Below are positions 1 to 11,894 of a stretch of DNA of 64,000 nucleotides, one piece after another; the first letter of the stretch is position 1, and each line of letters starts with the position of its first letter. A model generated the notes under the pieces. It worked only from the letters and a program-made list of their open reading frames with translations, did no database searches and was not told the origin of the DNA. This stretch comes from Macrolepiota albuminosa (lineage: Eukaryota; Basidiomycota; Agaricomycetes; Agaricales; Agaricaceae), in assembly GCA_027475525.1 (NCBI GenBank), contig JAMWFC010000051.1, forward strand, positions 2,245,205-2,309,204, in the 5' to 3' direction. A program made the position numbers and the translations under genes.

Positions 1-1495
1 AAACTCGCGTACCTCTGTAGCAAACTTTGTTGATATAACGCGAATTGCGGCGTCTGTATTTTGCATTGCCAGGGCGAGACTCTTGGCAGGGTCATCAGAT
101 CGCTTGTAGGCGTCCAAGTGAAACCCAAGGGGGATAATTTCCTTGCGAAGTTCTCGCACAAATTGCTCGTGTAGTTGCAGTATCTCCTCAGCATTGCGAG
201 TGAGCATCTCCACTTCCAGATTGGTGAAAAGGTATCGCGTGGTAGTCTTTTGAACATCCTTTGATTGCGACGAGTTCAGAGGCGAGGCAGATTCGTAAAC
301 AACAGAAGATGAAGCCGCAGCAGCTGCAACATAACTGTGCGAGTTGACCCAAGGACTGGACGCAAAGGACTGAGAGGCGCGTCCAAATGTTGTGGACGGC
401 GCAGGACGGTAAGTGAGAGTGGGGATGCTGCGAAGGTAGACCTTGACAGGGCATGTCGTCCAAATGTTGTGGACGGCGCAGGACGGTAAGTGAGAGTGGG
501 GATGCTGCGAAGGTAGACCTTGACAGGGCATGTGGTAAGAAGGGAACAAGAATCCAAGAAAAAAAACGTACAGTCACCAACGCCCTCAGGTCCAGTAGAT
601 AACCAACTTCTGTGTCGAAAAGCTCTTTGAGGGCATGATATCTCCTGACATTATCTTTTGCGTTGTCAGACTGCCTGAGATCCTCGGGCTCGCTGGAGCT
701 GCCTTCAGCGCTGGCATCTCCGGGAAACCGCTCCGAGTTTCCGATCAAATGCGGAGTGTCGTCTGTACTGTGTGGGAGATGAAAGAGGGGCTTTGAGCGG
801 CTGAGCGAAGGACTAATGGACAGGGAGGACGCTTCGGACGCGTCTGACGACGTGCCTTTGGAAGAGACAGAGAGAGGGGGGCAATGGAGCATTTCTGGAA
901 CAGAATAGCTACGCTTCATGAAATAGTCATCCTGGTGGGCTGGAGCGGCGGCGGGAAAGGAGACAGACGGCGAGATTCGGGAAGCCGGGCGTGGAAAACA
1001 GGAGACGGAGCGTTTAACCATGTTGGGCGGTGGCGTTGGGGGAGTGGAGGACCACGTGGGTGGAAAAGAGTGACAGGATGAAGAAATGACGGGGGAACTG
1101 GGTGCGGTGGTGTATTCGTCGGAATCCTTGGAGAGGGGGTCGTCTGGGGAATCGTGGGGGGACGTGGAGGAGGTGGGAGTGCAGATTGGCGAGGCTGATA
1201 TGGAGGGAAGTGGCAGAAATCCGCCTATGGCAAACTTACGAGAACTGTCCGGCCCAAGCGGCAGGGCCGCATTACGAACTCGCCCAGTAGGCCTTCTCGA
1301 TGCCGGTGCGGACGACCCGGGTCGATGGTCGAGGCCAAACAGATGTGCAGGGGCGACGACGAGGTAGTCCATGCAGGCCAGCGCAGCGAGCGGGGCACGG
1401 AGGTCGTCGACAACGGCGCTGACGGCAAGGGATGGTGGGAGAGGAGAACAGCAGACACGCTCTATAATAAACCCGTCCGATCTCAGACTCTCCAT
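1..1495 (-). CDS. Rho guanine-nucleotide exchange factor (DH domain), 3' part off the window
   Basis: The start ATG is at 1495 and the first exon runs to 572. About 270 Ser/Pro-rich residues are followed by the first helix of a Dbl-homology domain (NVRRYHALKELFDTEVGYL). A GTACGT donor at 571 and an acceptor near 519 give an intron of about 53 bp, and the reading continues as VYLRSIPTLTYR. Further on, TTTRYLFTNLEVEML and EEILQLHEQFVREL match the next DH helices. The gene leaves the window at base 1, so any PH or CNH domain is unseen. By family, such proteins activate Rho/Cdc42 GTPases at the cell cortex. A 77-bp duplication inside exon 2 shifts the frame; deleting one copy rejoins TTFGR to ASQSFASS without loss. 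Which Rho GTPase it acts on cannot be told. Confidence 0.8.
380..533. repeat. 77-bp perfect direct duplication (380-456 / 457-533)
   Basis: It lies across exon 2 and the end of intron 1 of the RhoGEF gene. Removing one unit restores the DH reading frame with no extra base at the left edge; the right edge is intronic and uninformative. Confidence 0.95.
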
Positions 1496-1671
1496 TTGAC
1501 CAATCCCAACAAACCTCCTCCACCCTGTCTCAGATCCTCCTCGTCCCCACCATGAATGTTCTGCATGCCATCTCTCGAGCTAACAATACAAATGTCCGTT
1601 ATCCGTGCATGCAACGGCCCGGCACAGGCAGAATAAGAAAACTACATGGCAACGGATGCAAAACACAACCC

Positions 1672-3268
1672 CTAATACAGCTCAAGCCTATCGTCGGATC
1701 GACCTTGGAAACGGATGTTCTGCGCCTCGGCCTCGCGCCGCCGCCGTTCCTCCTTATCCAAAAATATCCGTAGTGCAGTCACCTGGTCCCCGCTGAATAC
1801 CCGGAATAATACATCTTCAACATCCTTCAAAGTCTATTTTTGTGTTCAGCTCAACCTTCAATCATCCAAACACACTGACCTACCGATGGCGGCGTTTCTG
1901 AAAATCTTTCCACGCCCTTCCTCCTGCACGCCGGTATCCCCGTTGCAGTAAGATGCTGCAACCCTTTTCGACTTCTTAGAAGCTTGTGTATAGCGTCCAG
2001 AGACAGTCGATCACAGTACGAGAGATGCAAGCGCTCCAAGCATATTGCATGTTCAGCGAGTGCAAATACAGCAATGTCCGTGAGCTTCTGGACTCGTACC
2101 AAGCTCAGCCGCCGGAGTCCCTTCAACGAAGCAAACTCAAATACAGACATATCTGTCAGGTTGCGACAGACTGGCACATAGGGGTGAGAATTTTACATTG
2201 CAAGAATAGCCAACTTACATGCCACATCCACACACCGAAGATTCCAACAAGCCCGAGCCAGTCTGACGACCCCAGCGTCTGTAATGTTCGACACATGTGC
2301 CAGCATGAGCACGTCAAGATACTCCCCAAGCTTCGCTATCGATTCCAGCGCCCGGTCTGTGAGCATCGTGCAGCCCGAAAGAATCAGGCTTTGTATCTTG
2401 GGCGCATGAGCAATGATACCTCCAACTCCGTCGTCTGTGATTTTGCAAGACGTAAGATCAAGTACGCGTAAGTTTTCCGCACGATGACAAAGAATAAGAG
2501 GTGGCAATTGATCTAGCCCTGTGACGGGCCGCTGCGGCAAAGACGACTCCTCGAAAACGTCGGGTCCCAATCCCGAAGGAAACGACTTGTCCGTAAGAAG
2601 AGGGCAACGTGCGAGTCTAAGGATACGCAGTTTCCTACACGGGTGTTACGTGTGGGTGTATGTGCGCGATATTGGCTGTTGGAGGCTAATAGGCTTACCT
2701 CGAGAACAGCCAGACGTCTCTTACGGCCACGGGTGTGAGCAACGGAAGGTCGCATAGTTCGAGCTCGACCAGTCGCGAACACGTCTTTGCGATTGCCGAC
2801 ACAGACGGGTCGGTTATTCCGGTAACACCGTTCAGTTGTAGCCCGCGTAACGGAAGGGACTTGGCTGCAAGCTCCAGAACTCCAACGTCGGTTACTTGGT
2901 CACACCCAGTTAAATCAACATCTTGAAGATTGATTGCCTTTTTAGCAAGGAGAACCATCGTTCTATCAGTAAGGTCAGGCACTCCCGACAGAACGACAGT
3001 CTCAAGATGAGAACAAGCACTGAGAGATTTTGCAAGTTCCTCATCACGGATAGGCGGCTCGTCTCGTTTTTGAATAACTCAAGATGAGAACAAGCACTGA
3101 GAGATTTTGCAAGTTCCTCATCACGGATAGGCGGCTCGTCTCGTTTTTGAATAACAAGGTGCTTGACACGACGGTGCTCCTCTTGGTCGGCAGTCTGTTG
3201 ACGACCTTGATCATATCCTCATGAAAAGACGAGCCATCTTCCGTCGTGTCCAGGTGTTCAGCGTACAT
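1672..3268 (-). CDS. GRR1-like leucine-rich-repeat protein lacking an F-box
   Basis: The start is ATG 3268 (MYAEHLDTTEDG) and the stop is TAG at 1672-1674. The body is a series of AMN1/GRR1-type leucine-rich repeats (VVLSGVPDLTDRTM, LDLTSCKITDDGV, MLAHVSNITDAGVV). Introns lie at 2698-2635 and 2218-2171, and a third precedes the tail exon reading VFSGDQVTALRIFLDKEE. The protein is clearly paralogous to the gene at 20368-23089: the repeats align and the introns after DVA/DFA and before VFSGD/VYSGK fall at the same positions. It differs in having only about 50 unrelated N-terminal residues where the paralogue has an F-box. Without an F-box it would not be expected to enter an SCF ligase, so it may be a decoy or have another role (inference). 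The 77-bp duplication at 3001 breaks the frame near the N-terminus. Confidence 0.75.
3001..3154. repeat. 77-bp perfect direct duplication (3001-3077 / 3078-3154)
   Basis: It lies in the first exon of the F-box-less LRR gene. After deleting one unit, one extra base between 3154 and 3155 is needed to connect the start frame (KRSTVVSSTL) to the repeat frame (IQKRDEPPIRDEELAKS). Confidence 0.95.
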
Positions 3269-3427
3269 TTATGTATAGAGATGGTAGCACTAGACAGACA
3301 GTGATTATATTCAACTTGGGACCCTACAGTGCGTCCGCAGTCAGCTCACGTCATATTTGAAAGAAAGAAAGAAAGAGGCCTACCAGAACGGCTGTAAAGC
3401 CTGCAATACAAGGAAATCGTGGCCATC
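3269..3427. promoter_or_regulatory. Divergent promoter between LRR gene and small membrane protein
   Basis: About 160 bp separate two outward-pointing starts. It contains a short GAAA microsatellite (about 3360-3376). No convincing TATA box was seen. Confidence 0.5.
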
Positions 3428-3825
3428 ATGAGCACACCCAATCACACGACCCGTGACAAGCCCAAAATCACAATGTCTTCTTCAGCCTCAACGACATCGA
3501 CGCGCACGCTGCGGCCTACTCATCCACCACCACCTCTCCAGCAACCCCCAACTGACTCACAAAGCCGCATACCCGTAACACCCGCCGTTCTTCGTTCCAT
3601 CTTCGCCTCCTCTCGTACTCCACACGAGGAGCGTTCTTTATCCCGCCTTGCCTTTTTTAGGTGTGGATCACTTTCTCCTGTCTAGCATGTCCGCTGGAAA
3701 AAGAAAAATTTCTGATTTTTTTTAGGTTCGCGGGGTTTTTACTCAGTTGTGTCGGAATCAGCCTGGCGGCGGCGAATGGACGCGGGATCAAGACAGGAGC
3801 CGCTCTTCTTGGGGTAGCCAAGTGA
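3428..3825 (+). CDS. Small membrane protein of unknown function (about 110 aa)
   Basis: The exons are 3428-3660 and 3726-3825, with a 65-bp intron (GTGTGG...TTTTTTTTAG). The spliced length is 333 nt including the stop, an exact number of codons. The first two thirds are Ser/Thr/Pro-rich and look disordered; the C-terminal exon encodes a single hydrophobic segment (RFAGFLLSCVGISLAAANG) followed by TGAALLGVAK. ATG 3428 was chosen because the upstream in-frame codon is GTG. One membrane span near the C-terminus would fit a tail-anchored or organelle membrane protein, but I do not recognise the family. The convergent neighbour is the amidohydrolase. Confidence 0.55.
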
Positions 3826-3942
3826 CTCAGGTCAATGATGATCTCGTGCTTCATTTGTGGGGCAGGAAAATTTCACTTCCAACGAAATGCATACGGAAAC
3901 AGAAAGTCATATCATATGTATTATTAACCATTCAAAGCAAAT

Positions 3943-6900
3943 CTAAAGCAAATCTACTACCTGGCGTTCTGGAGAGATAATCGCAACTACCTTACTGGAA
4001 AAGTCAAATGCCCCACCCCCTTCATAAGCAACCATGTCTCGCATAGTAGCTAATCCGTCATCTTCGATTTCCCGAACTCCCAGGAGCTTTGGAAGATTCT
4101 TATATGCGAGTGCACGCATCTCACTCTGGTCGATCTTTCCATTTGACTCAAGGACCGCCTGGAAGCCATGTGAGGGTGTAAATGAATATAGTAAGAAGTA
4201 ACCGACCCATTGAAGGTCAAAGCGACCATTGCGCGCTTCCCAGGACTCTTGGGTGTAAATGAATATAGTAAGAAGTAACCGACCCATTGAAGGTCAAAGC
4301 GACCATTGCGCGCTTCCCAGGACTCTTGCACGCCCAGTCCAACTGTCACCCCATGTTGTAGTAACTTCACCAGGGCCGTATCATTAGTTAATGGCGGGCC
4401 AGGCAAGCTAGTGAAAAGAAAGGTTAGTCAATACACTAACCTACAAGTTAACCTACATCTGCCGTTGGTCCCAGGTAGCTGGGTAGGGCCTTGCTGGTCG
4501 TAGAATGACACCTACATTAGCCTCTCCTACACCAGACTCAATTAATCATGACACTTTAACTCATGAAGGAACAAAGCTGTCACCTATCTCCTTCGCAAGT
4601 AGGTGCGCTTCAGTCGCGCCGCTGAACACCATTCTCATCCGTGAACCGATTCTATCTTCAACTTCGATCTTCACAATCAACAGAGTAGCCATAATGTCGG
4701 CACTATGAACCTCAATCACCAGCGGAACCACGCCCTGGGGTAACCCATATTAGAAAGACTGCTCAGAATTTTACGACAATGACTGGACATCTACCTCTGC
4801 GGCCTGCTTGAACCAGTACCCTGTTTCTTTAGCTTTTGTTTCCCATCCAAATAGGAGTCGACGAAGGGCAGCTATCTGTGTGCTTACGCTGACTCCCTTT
4901 CCTAACAATGGGTGGGTTCGTCCAATATGCACGTGCAATGCAGTGATATCTTGTACGATAGCCCCTCGCTCCAAAGCGTGGAAGGACCCTGTTCTGAAAG
5001 TGGTTGACAGGCCTGATATGATATGTCCCGCTGTACCATCAAGATAATAGGCCTTTGATAGAGAAGAGGTAGCTAACACGATGCCTGAACGATACGCTGT
5101 TCTGTCATATTGTCATTAGAGGAGCAATTCCGTCATGTAGAGTGAATGGGTAACGTACAAAGCATCTCGGGTCCCAAACATCAGAGCATCCATAGCTCTC
5201 ACTATACCCCCTGTGTCATCGAGAATGCTAGGTATGTTACGAGCAAACGCGTCATACGGAATCCCATCTCCTGTCGAAGGCTCGGCAGTGATCTCTTCAA
5301 GTCCTAAAGGTGATCCATATGTCATAAGACCCGGTGCGATGGAACCACCACGTAGGTCGACAACCTTTGTGACACCAGAGGACGTCGAACAAGAAGGACC
5401 AATGCAGACCATTTGACCATTCTCGACTATAACCACACCAAGTTCCCTGTCAGTCGCAGCACTGAACTCTTCTCGCACATTTCCATCATTTGACCATTCT
5501 CGACTATAACCACACCAAGTTCCCTGTCAGTCGCAGCACTGAACTCTTCTCGCACATTTCCATCGATTCTCGTCTCCAAACACTTCTGACGTTGGAAAAG
5601 ATGATTCTGTCCTTTTTCGGCTTCTCAAGAAGCGGAGGGAGACCATCCCACTCAAGTGTCTTCTTACGTTCTTTGTCCCAATTCGGCACTTCAGGTGCTT
5701 TCTTCCACCCGGAGGGAGACCATCCCACTCAAGTGTCTTCTTACGTTCTTTGTCCCAATTCGGCACTTCAGGTGCTTTCTTCCACCCATCATCTGTTTTT
5801 CCCTTCCCCACTTCGACATTTGACGGCTCACCCGTTTTTGATGGTACTGGAATCTGCAGAATTCCATCTATCCATACTTTAACAGGCGTAGCACCCAATC
5901 GAAGTGGATGAGAGTCCCATATAACCACATCGGCATCGGCACCTTCTCGCAAGAAGCCAATGCGATGAGAAAGCCCTGCAATGGTTGCCGGAGTAGAAGT
6001 TACTGATGCGAGGGACAAATTTGCTGGTAGGCTGAAGTAATGAGCCTGTTGAGCTTCGTAAAGTAGGTATCGAGAATTTATAACAGGGTGGTCTGACTAG
6101 AACTTATTTTCAGACATTTTCCGAGTCGCTCAAGTGGTAAGAGAGGCGTAGGTTACCTTCATGATGACAGGTATACCCTCATCAGCCAATACTCTGGGTG
6201 CGAATTCGGATCCTCTGTAAGCTTCACGTTTGTACCTTGCGAGAGATTTTTCAATCCGATCGTTTAGAAAAAATTAGGTAAATACCTGTGATTAGTGGCG
6301 AACATAGCTACTCCAGGAGAACCTCCCCATGTTTTCTTCAAGAGTCCAGGAACCAGCCAAGCCTCGGACGCATGGTGGAAAGACGCAATTGGGAATCCAA
6401 ACTCATTGCTCAGCTGTCAATGAGATTGGTCAAAACGATTGCATTACGTCGACTGACAACACTTACACGAACTATGTTATCCAGATCCACAGACTCGTAA
6501 CAGTGATTCGAAATCTTTTCCGAGGTCATCAGTAGGGTAATTGAAGCTTAAGTATGAACATCCTCTTACTTTGACCCGACCACGAAGAACGTCGATCAAA
6601 GCCTCCCATTGAAGGTTCTCGGGAAATTCGTTGCCAATGCTATCCCACAGACCAGCTTCGGCCTTGGCACAAAACGCATCTTGAGCGAGCTTGACCTTAC
6701 GCGCCTCGTTATACGCAGATCGGAGCGCCCACATCGAGTCCATTCGAGTCCCATATCGGCGGAGATTCTCGCCACAAGCTTGCCTATAGGATATTGATTA
6801 ATGGATGGAATACATGGGTTATAGATCTTACTTCAAATGGCGCCAACGAACACCCTGATCTTCAATTATCTTCATGTTTCCTGTTAGACTGTGAGGAGGT

Positions 6901-7953
6901 TCTATAACCATAGACGATGGTGAGCCTTCGGCTGATCTTCAATTATCTTCATGTTTCCTGTTAGACTGTGAGGAGGTTCTATAACCATAGACGATGGTGA
7001 GCCTTCGGAGTCTTGCGGAGCTTGATCATGAACGCTTGACCCCCTGCACACTGATTCAGAGGATAAAGCTTGTGAAACTCCAAGACGAATACCGATTGCA
7101 TTACCGCTGCCCGGAAGCACCTGAGCAGATGTGACACCTCCCGCAATCGACAGTTGAAAGGAATCATCGTGAGTGTTAAATCCATCAATGCTTCGTAACC
7201 AAGGAAGAATAGGGCCACGGACAGAGTCCAAGTCATTACTACCTGGGGCACAATGTGAGCACTTTTAGACGACTATCCTTAGAATCAAAACGGACCAGCC
7301 AAGATCGGCGCACTCAAGACGCCAAGATGAGAATGAAGATCCACTAGTCATATCCTTAGAATCAAAACGGACCAGCCAAGATCGGCGCACTCAAGACGCC
7401 AAGATGAGAATGAAGATCCACTAGTCAGTAAATCAGCCTCCTACTGGAGTGTCACTGAGTTGTGAGGGGTACCCTTACCTAGTCCGGGTGTCACCCATGC
7501 GCCTTTTGCGTCCACCACGTGGCCTGCAAGCAGTCTTAATGAGGTGATCTGGAACCTTTCCGATGCTTTTATAATGCCTTTATCCAACAGAATACTTCCA
7601 TGTATGACTTCGCTACCGTTTTTTCCCCCTGTGAAGATGACAGCATTCTTGATAAAAGTCGCGTTGGTACCTGGTTCATACCGGTCCGATACTTCGCGAG
7701 AGTGAAAAGCCCGAGAAGGACCTGGTGTTATTTTGAGAGACATGCATCGTGCAAGTATTTCTTGAGCATTGATAGGCACTTTATGGACTGCTGAGGGTAC
7801 ATGGTATTGAGTAGTAAGGAGTGTCGTTGCTGAGATCCAAATTGTGAGTGCCACAGCAATGGTGAACACAAAAACCAAGGTAGGCGTCGACGCTATCCGA
7901 AATGGCAGGGACACCGTTCGAGGACGTTGGACATCAAAAGGACGGCCACCCAT
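3943..7953 (-). CDS. Membrane-anchored metal-dependent amidohydrolase
   Basis: A large multi-exon gene starting at ATG 7953 (MGGRPFDVQ) and ending at TAG 3943. A hydrophobic stretch at residues of about 25-45 (VFVFTIAVALTIWISATTLL) predicts a signal anchor. Then follow AVIFTGGKNGSEV and the metal-binding motif VDLHSHLG across an intron, SIAGGVTSAQVLPGSG, HCYESVDL, ASFHHASEAW and SDHPVINSRYL, which carries the catalytic Asp of the amidohydrolase superfamily. The end of the first barrel reads GFLREGADADVVIWDSHPL. After about 60 residues a second amidohydrolase-like segment follows (ELGVVIVENGQMVCIG, DLRGGSIAPGL), so the protein has a repeated composite domain. The substrate is unknown. Five 77-bp duplications interrupt it; corrected, it reads through. 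It is likely anchored in the plasma or endomembrane with the catalytic part on the lumenal or outer side (inference). Confidence 0.75.
4174..4327. repeat. 77-bp perfect direct duplication (4174-4250 / 4251-4327)
   Basis: It covers an exon end and intron near the 3' end of the amidohydrolase gene. The peptide RNGRFDLQW is present twice; one copy suffices, followed by an intron and AVLESNGKI. Confidence 0.95.
5410..5563. repeat. 77-bp perfect direct duplication (5410-5486 / 5487-5563)
   Basis: It lies in the second amidohydrolase-like segment. With one unit removed, the frames RSVWRRES and DGNVREEFSAATD join only if one base is added between 5563 and 5564. Confidence 0.95.
5633..5786. repeat. 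77-bp perfect direct duplication (5633-5709 / 5710-5786)
   Basis: It lies in the linker exon of the amidohydrolase. Removing one unit reads DGWKKAPEVPNW through to GLPPLLEKPKKD with no missing base. Confidence 0.95.
6855..7008. repeat. 77-bp perfect direct duplication (6855-6931 / 6932-7008)
   Basis: It follows AFMIKLRKTP in the amidohydrolase. One unit must be deleted and one base added between 7008 and 7009 to continue as EGSPSSMVIEPPHSL. Confidence 0.95.
7274..7427. repeat. 77-bp perfect direct duplication (7274-7350 / 7351-7427)
   Basis: It duplicates the exon with the metal-binding motif VDLHSHLGVLSAPILAG, so the raw sequence shows the HxH motif twice. Confidence 0.95.
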
Positions 7954-8401
7954 GGTGGTGAGGAACAAACGGCTCTACTGTAATTTGCGGTCGCAAAGTG
8001 CCAGCCTTGATAGACGCAGACAACGCGCACGACTTCAGCGTGTCATGCCATTCATTTATTCGTAAAGTCAATGTATGCCTTGAGGCCTCCTCGTGAATCT
8101 CATTTAAAGTTGCCAGTCACCTCTATGTAGGAGTATTACGAAGAAAGCTGCGGATAATTATAAGACGATACGTATAAGTACATCAATGAATCAACATTGA
8201 TCGATGTCGGTATCAGATAAGATGATACCTTTTTTTTGAAACGACATGTAACCTACAAACATGATATGTACAATGGTACTATTCAGAATCAGAAGACGAC
8301 GGTGTCTCGTCAGCCGCAAGTGGACTAGACCCTGTACATGATATGTACAATGGTACTATTCAGAATCAGAAGACGACGGTGTCTCGTCAGCCGCAAGTGG
8401 A
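7954..8401. other. Intergenic: amidohydrolase promoter and Myb-factor 3' flank
   Basis: About 450 bp with no credible gene. It carries most of the 77-bp duplication at 8261-8414 and a T-run near 8230. It is probably the amidohydrolase 5' region plus the Myb gene 3' UTR. Confidence 0.5.
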
Positions 8402-8414
8402 CTAGACCCTGTAC
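8261..8414. repeat. 77-bp perfect direct duplication (8261-8337 / 8338-8414)
   Basis: It spans the stop region of the Myb factor. The called stop (8402-8404) lies inside the second unit, so the true C-terminus is uncertain: another frame across the repeat reads SSPLAADETPSSSDSE and then stops. Confidence 0.95.
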
Positions 8415-10838
8415 TGGAACCTAGCTCTAATGGACCTGCGACGGCTGACTGAGGCGCGGAAACTCCGGACAGGCCCAGATTCAGGAATTTCCTCAGGAGG
8501 AAATTGTGCAAGTGTTTCCTCGATCACAGCAGTGGCACTGGTGATTCTACGTTCCCTCTTTTTCCTGGAAAGAGGAGGCGGAGGAATGTGTGCTTTTCTG
8601 ACTCGTAGTATGTCCATGATTTCTGATGACCGTTGAAATGAAAGCAAGAGCGTCTAAGTATCTATTCCCTACCTTGATGAGTCATGTCTTCCCATCCTTT
8701 AATTCCTCGTTTCATCGTGAGCCAACGGCGCTGAAGAGTGTGAGGGCTCCATAGATTCCATACAGGATCCACGAGCAGTTTCCAATCAATCTCAGTGTCG
8801 TCACGCACGTTCAATGCAGTGAGTCTGTAATAGGTACGTCCGCGGTTACGATACCAAAGTGCAAGTACGATTGAGCACTTACTTGTGAACGAGTATGTAG
8901 GCATCTTGTGGGCTCCATCGTGCCTTTCGACCACCGGTCTTGACATTTTTGCATAACGCATCCGTCCTGTTGCACTACCTTGAGCGAATTCTGATATATG
9001 AAGTCGACCACCGGTCTTGACATTTTTGCATAACGCATCCGTCCTGTTGCACTACCTTGAGCGAATTCTGATATATGAAGAATAGTTTACCATTTTATTC
9101 TACACTGCTGCCGGCCACGCCTTCCGCCCATAAGCTCGCTTACTCGGCCCCAAAAAACGTCGCTGTCAATGTCTCTCCCTTGATTGACAGTCATATCCGT
9201 TACAATGCGAGTGAGTTGATCTTCTTCCTCCTTTGACCAAACACCTAGGGAATATTGATACAGAAAGGCCCAATTGTTTTAAAAACTTCGAACGCACCTG
9301 TCACACGAACACTCTTATTAACGATGTGATTGCGATATCGGTCCCGACAATCCGAAGGCATGCGCCCAACTATGGGACCAACTTTCTCCCACTGTTGTCC
9401 ATGGTCTATAACAGCCCTGAAACGCATGTAGAGTCAGGTTTAAAGGAGAACGAGGTATTATCTCACTTTTCTAGAACAACATCCTCATCTGCATTCCATG
9501 GACCCTGTTTCTTGAGAGGGTGATGAGTCCTCCTTACATGATGATACACAGCGATGATTGGGCGTAACGGTACGGAAGACGCTAAATCGTTTATATGTGT
9601 CTTAGAATTATTATTGCCCATTGAAGGAATTAACAAACGAACTCAATTCGGACCAAAAGATATTATCTCTGGTCTTCTCTGATTGAGGAAAAATAAGCTC
9701 CTGTATTTGGTCCTCATTAAGACCCCGAGACTGTCGCACGAGAGTGAATGAGGGAGTTACGCTATGCTACAGGAAAGGCTTACCATGCGGAATCTTTCAA
9801 TTGCGCACTCGAGTTGCTCTTCCTCAAAGGCAGAAAACTTTCCTTTCTTATAGATCAGGCCTGAGTCATGTATTAGTCTGCTAGCAGAAGATGAGAACAA
9901 AAGGACTGGCCTTCAGTCCTGACAAGTTCAGCTAGTTTTGAGGCACTTAACCACTTATTCGCCAAAAGGTGAGCGTGGTTAGAACTGCCTTGTTCCTCTA
10001 CGCTGGAGGTGTGCAAGCTGGACATGCGCCTTTGATTGGGAATTGAAACCTGGACCTGACCCATTGCAAGCATAGGCGCGGGCATCAGAGCCGCCTGGAC
10101 ATGAGCCTGGACATTGGAGGTAGGCTGTGCCATTGTAGAATCATCAGTTCCTGCAGGCCCTTCGCCAATATTCCTAAGGACGCTGGTAATCTTGGACATA
10201 TCCAATGCTTGCAGTGCGCGTAGCACATCATCATTTGACCCGAAATTCAGGTCAGAAAGCGAAAGATTCACTCCAGTCGGAAAGAGCGAGGACTCTGTTG
10301 TGAGCGATGGCAGGACAGAGGGTATGAAGGATGGCTGTCCGTACCCGTAAGGCGTTAATGTGAAATGTTCGGATTCCATATGATTCTGGTGGGTTGATCC
10401 ATGGTGGTATTGAGCCTCTGGTTGCAACGGTTGTGCACGTTCAGAGACACCAGAATCTCGAGACCCAGACGTCGCTGCCACAATTGCGGAAAGTAATGCA
10501 GCAGCAGCGTCGCGTGCTTCAGGTGTTTCGAGGACTGGATCGATTTGAGGTTCGATGGTCTGAGATAAATTTACTTTGTTCCTCTCTCCCTGCTGTTCTC
10601 CAGGTTGCACTCCGCCAACCGCTTCGGACCCCTCTTTGGCGGTGTGTCGCTTTTTCTTTCTCTTCTTTTTCTTTTGCTCCGCTACCTCCACATCCGATCC
10701 TTGCTCCTCGCGACGCCGCTTTTTCTTCTTCTTGCGCGGCACTGGGGTGTCGGCCGTCTCGCCTTTTTGTGCCAAGCCAACTGTGTCGACGGATACATTA
10801 GTCGTCGCAGGCTCTGTAGATAAGAGAAGCGTTGGCAT
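8402..10838 (-). CDS. REB1/TTF1-like Myb-domain DNA-binding protein
   Basis: The start is ATG 10838. The N-terminus carries two very basic Lys/Arg clusters (RKKKKKRRR and KKKKRKKKR), good nuclear and nucleolar signals, followed by about 200 disordered residues. The conserved part begins GLIYKKGKFSAFEEEQLE, the REB1-type lead-in, and continues over short exons: CRDRYRNHIV, a Trp-rich repeat with TVNQGRDIDSDVFWG, GGRRGRQQCRIKW, TDALCKNVKTGGRKARWSP and TEIDWKLL..WSPHTLQRRWLTMKRGI. These are tandem Myb/SANT repeats. By family these proteins bind DNA and act in RNA polymerase I termination or as general regulatory factors. The intron between KW and TDALC contains the duplication at 8927. The C-terminal end is uncertain because of the duplication at 8261. 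Confidence 0.8.
8927..9080. repeat. 77-bp perfect direct duplication (8927-9003 / 9004-9080)
   Basis: It covers an intron and the exon TDALCKNVKTGG of the Myb factor, giving that exon twice in the raw sequence. Its right edge lies in the intron. Confidence 0.95.
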
Positions 10839-10944
10839 TTAGGGTGGGCTGTATGCTGCTTTGAACAAATCCAGGTGTGACACAAGTGCGTGATCTCATG
10901 AGTTTTTTGATGATTCATACTAGAGTATTGTACCATACGACTTA

Positions 10945-11684
10945 TCACTCGTCATCTTCGTCAAACCAACGCCCTTCAGCTTCTCTTTCATCGTCCTCAT
11001 CCAAAGACTCGTCCCAATCCACCTGGTCGTAGTCGAAGGACTAAAGGAAGCAGTTAGGTCCAGTATGACTCTATGATTCTGGGCTCTTGCCTCCAATCGT
11101 CCATATATCAACATCTCACGAATAGAACGCTCAAACCATGCCTTGGCTTCCTCGGGGCTTTCGTCTTCCACAGTCGAGCCCATTTCCTCCTCTTCGTCAC
11201 TGCTTTCATCTTCTTCCGGGACAAACTGTGCTGCAGCCGCCCGTTCTCTTCTCAGAATTCTTACACGCTCTGCTTCGCGCTCCTCCTCATAGCCGCCTAA
11301 TAAACCGGCCAGCTTGCCAACGTGTTTTTTCGCTCCTCCAAGAAATTCATGCTCAGCCCAAGCTTTTTCGTCTTCACCCTCTTGCACCCCCACTCGCTCG
11401 CGACCTTGCCATAGATCTGGCCATTTGGCTTTCGCAGAGGTAAATTGGAACTGAGAAGGATTGGAATTGGTATATTTGAGACGACGGTTGCGAATGGCAG
11501 GAAGTGCAGTCCTTTCTTTCGCCGACGTAATGTAGCTAAAGTGCAATAATAGATGTGGTGGAAGGTGCATGATGTGCTTGGCTAGGAATGGGATGGGCTC
11601 AGACTCAGGTGATGGAGCGTAGTCATCTGGCAGACCGAGGTACGTGAGCGCCAAAGATTTGTTGAAGTGAGCTCTCGAAGACAT
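10945..11684 (-). CDS. CCDC97-domain protein
   Basis: The start is ATG 11684 (MSSRAHFNKSLALTYLGLP); an in-frame upstream ATG at 11723 is less likely. Conserved features of the CCDC97/DUF2052 family are visible: KHIMHLPPHLLLHFSYIT, TALPAIRNRRLKY, an acidic stretch, EEEREAERVRILRRERA, and the acidic C-terminus SFDYDQVDWDESLDEDDE. The last exon joins through a 50-bp GC-AG intron (GCAAGA donor at 11090, acceptor at 11041, branch site CTAAC). Reading straight through instead gives a non-conserved tail. Human CCDC97 associates with splicing factor SF3B, so a nuclear splicing-related role is plausible here. It is adjacent and head-to-tail with the Myb factor. Confidence 0.8.
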
Positions 11685-11894
11685 TGTCGCGGCTGGAGTC
11701 CTGACTAATTGAATCGACGCCACCAGTCACATCATGTGATAGAGAGGATAGACAACCAAGCATGAGTAAACAATGACCTCGTTTCGTGTTTTTCAGTTTT
11801 GTTGCCAATCACGTTAAAATTAGTGGCTTTCGTTCCCAAAGCAATAACGACGAACCCATATTCGTCACTTAGGGCTCACTACTTCTCGATTGTA

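Noticed and set aside
884..1555. Several plus-strand open frames over the RhoGEF first exon
   Set aside because: They are antisense to a GC-rich Ser/Pro-coding exon and show no domain.
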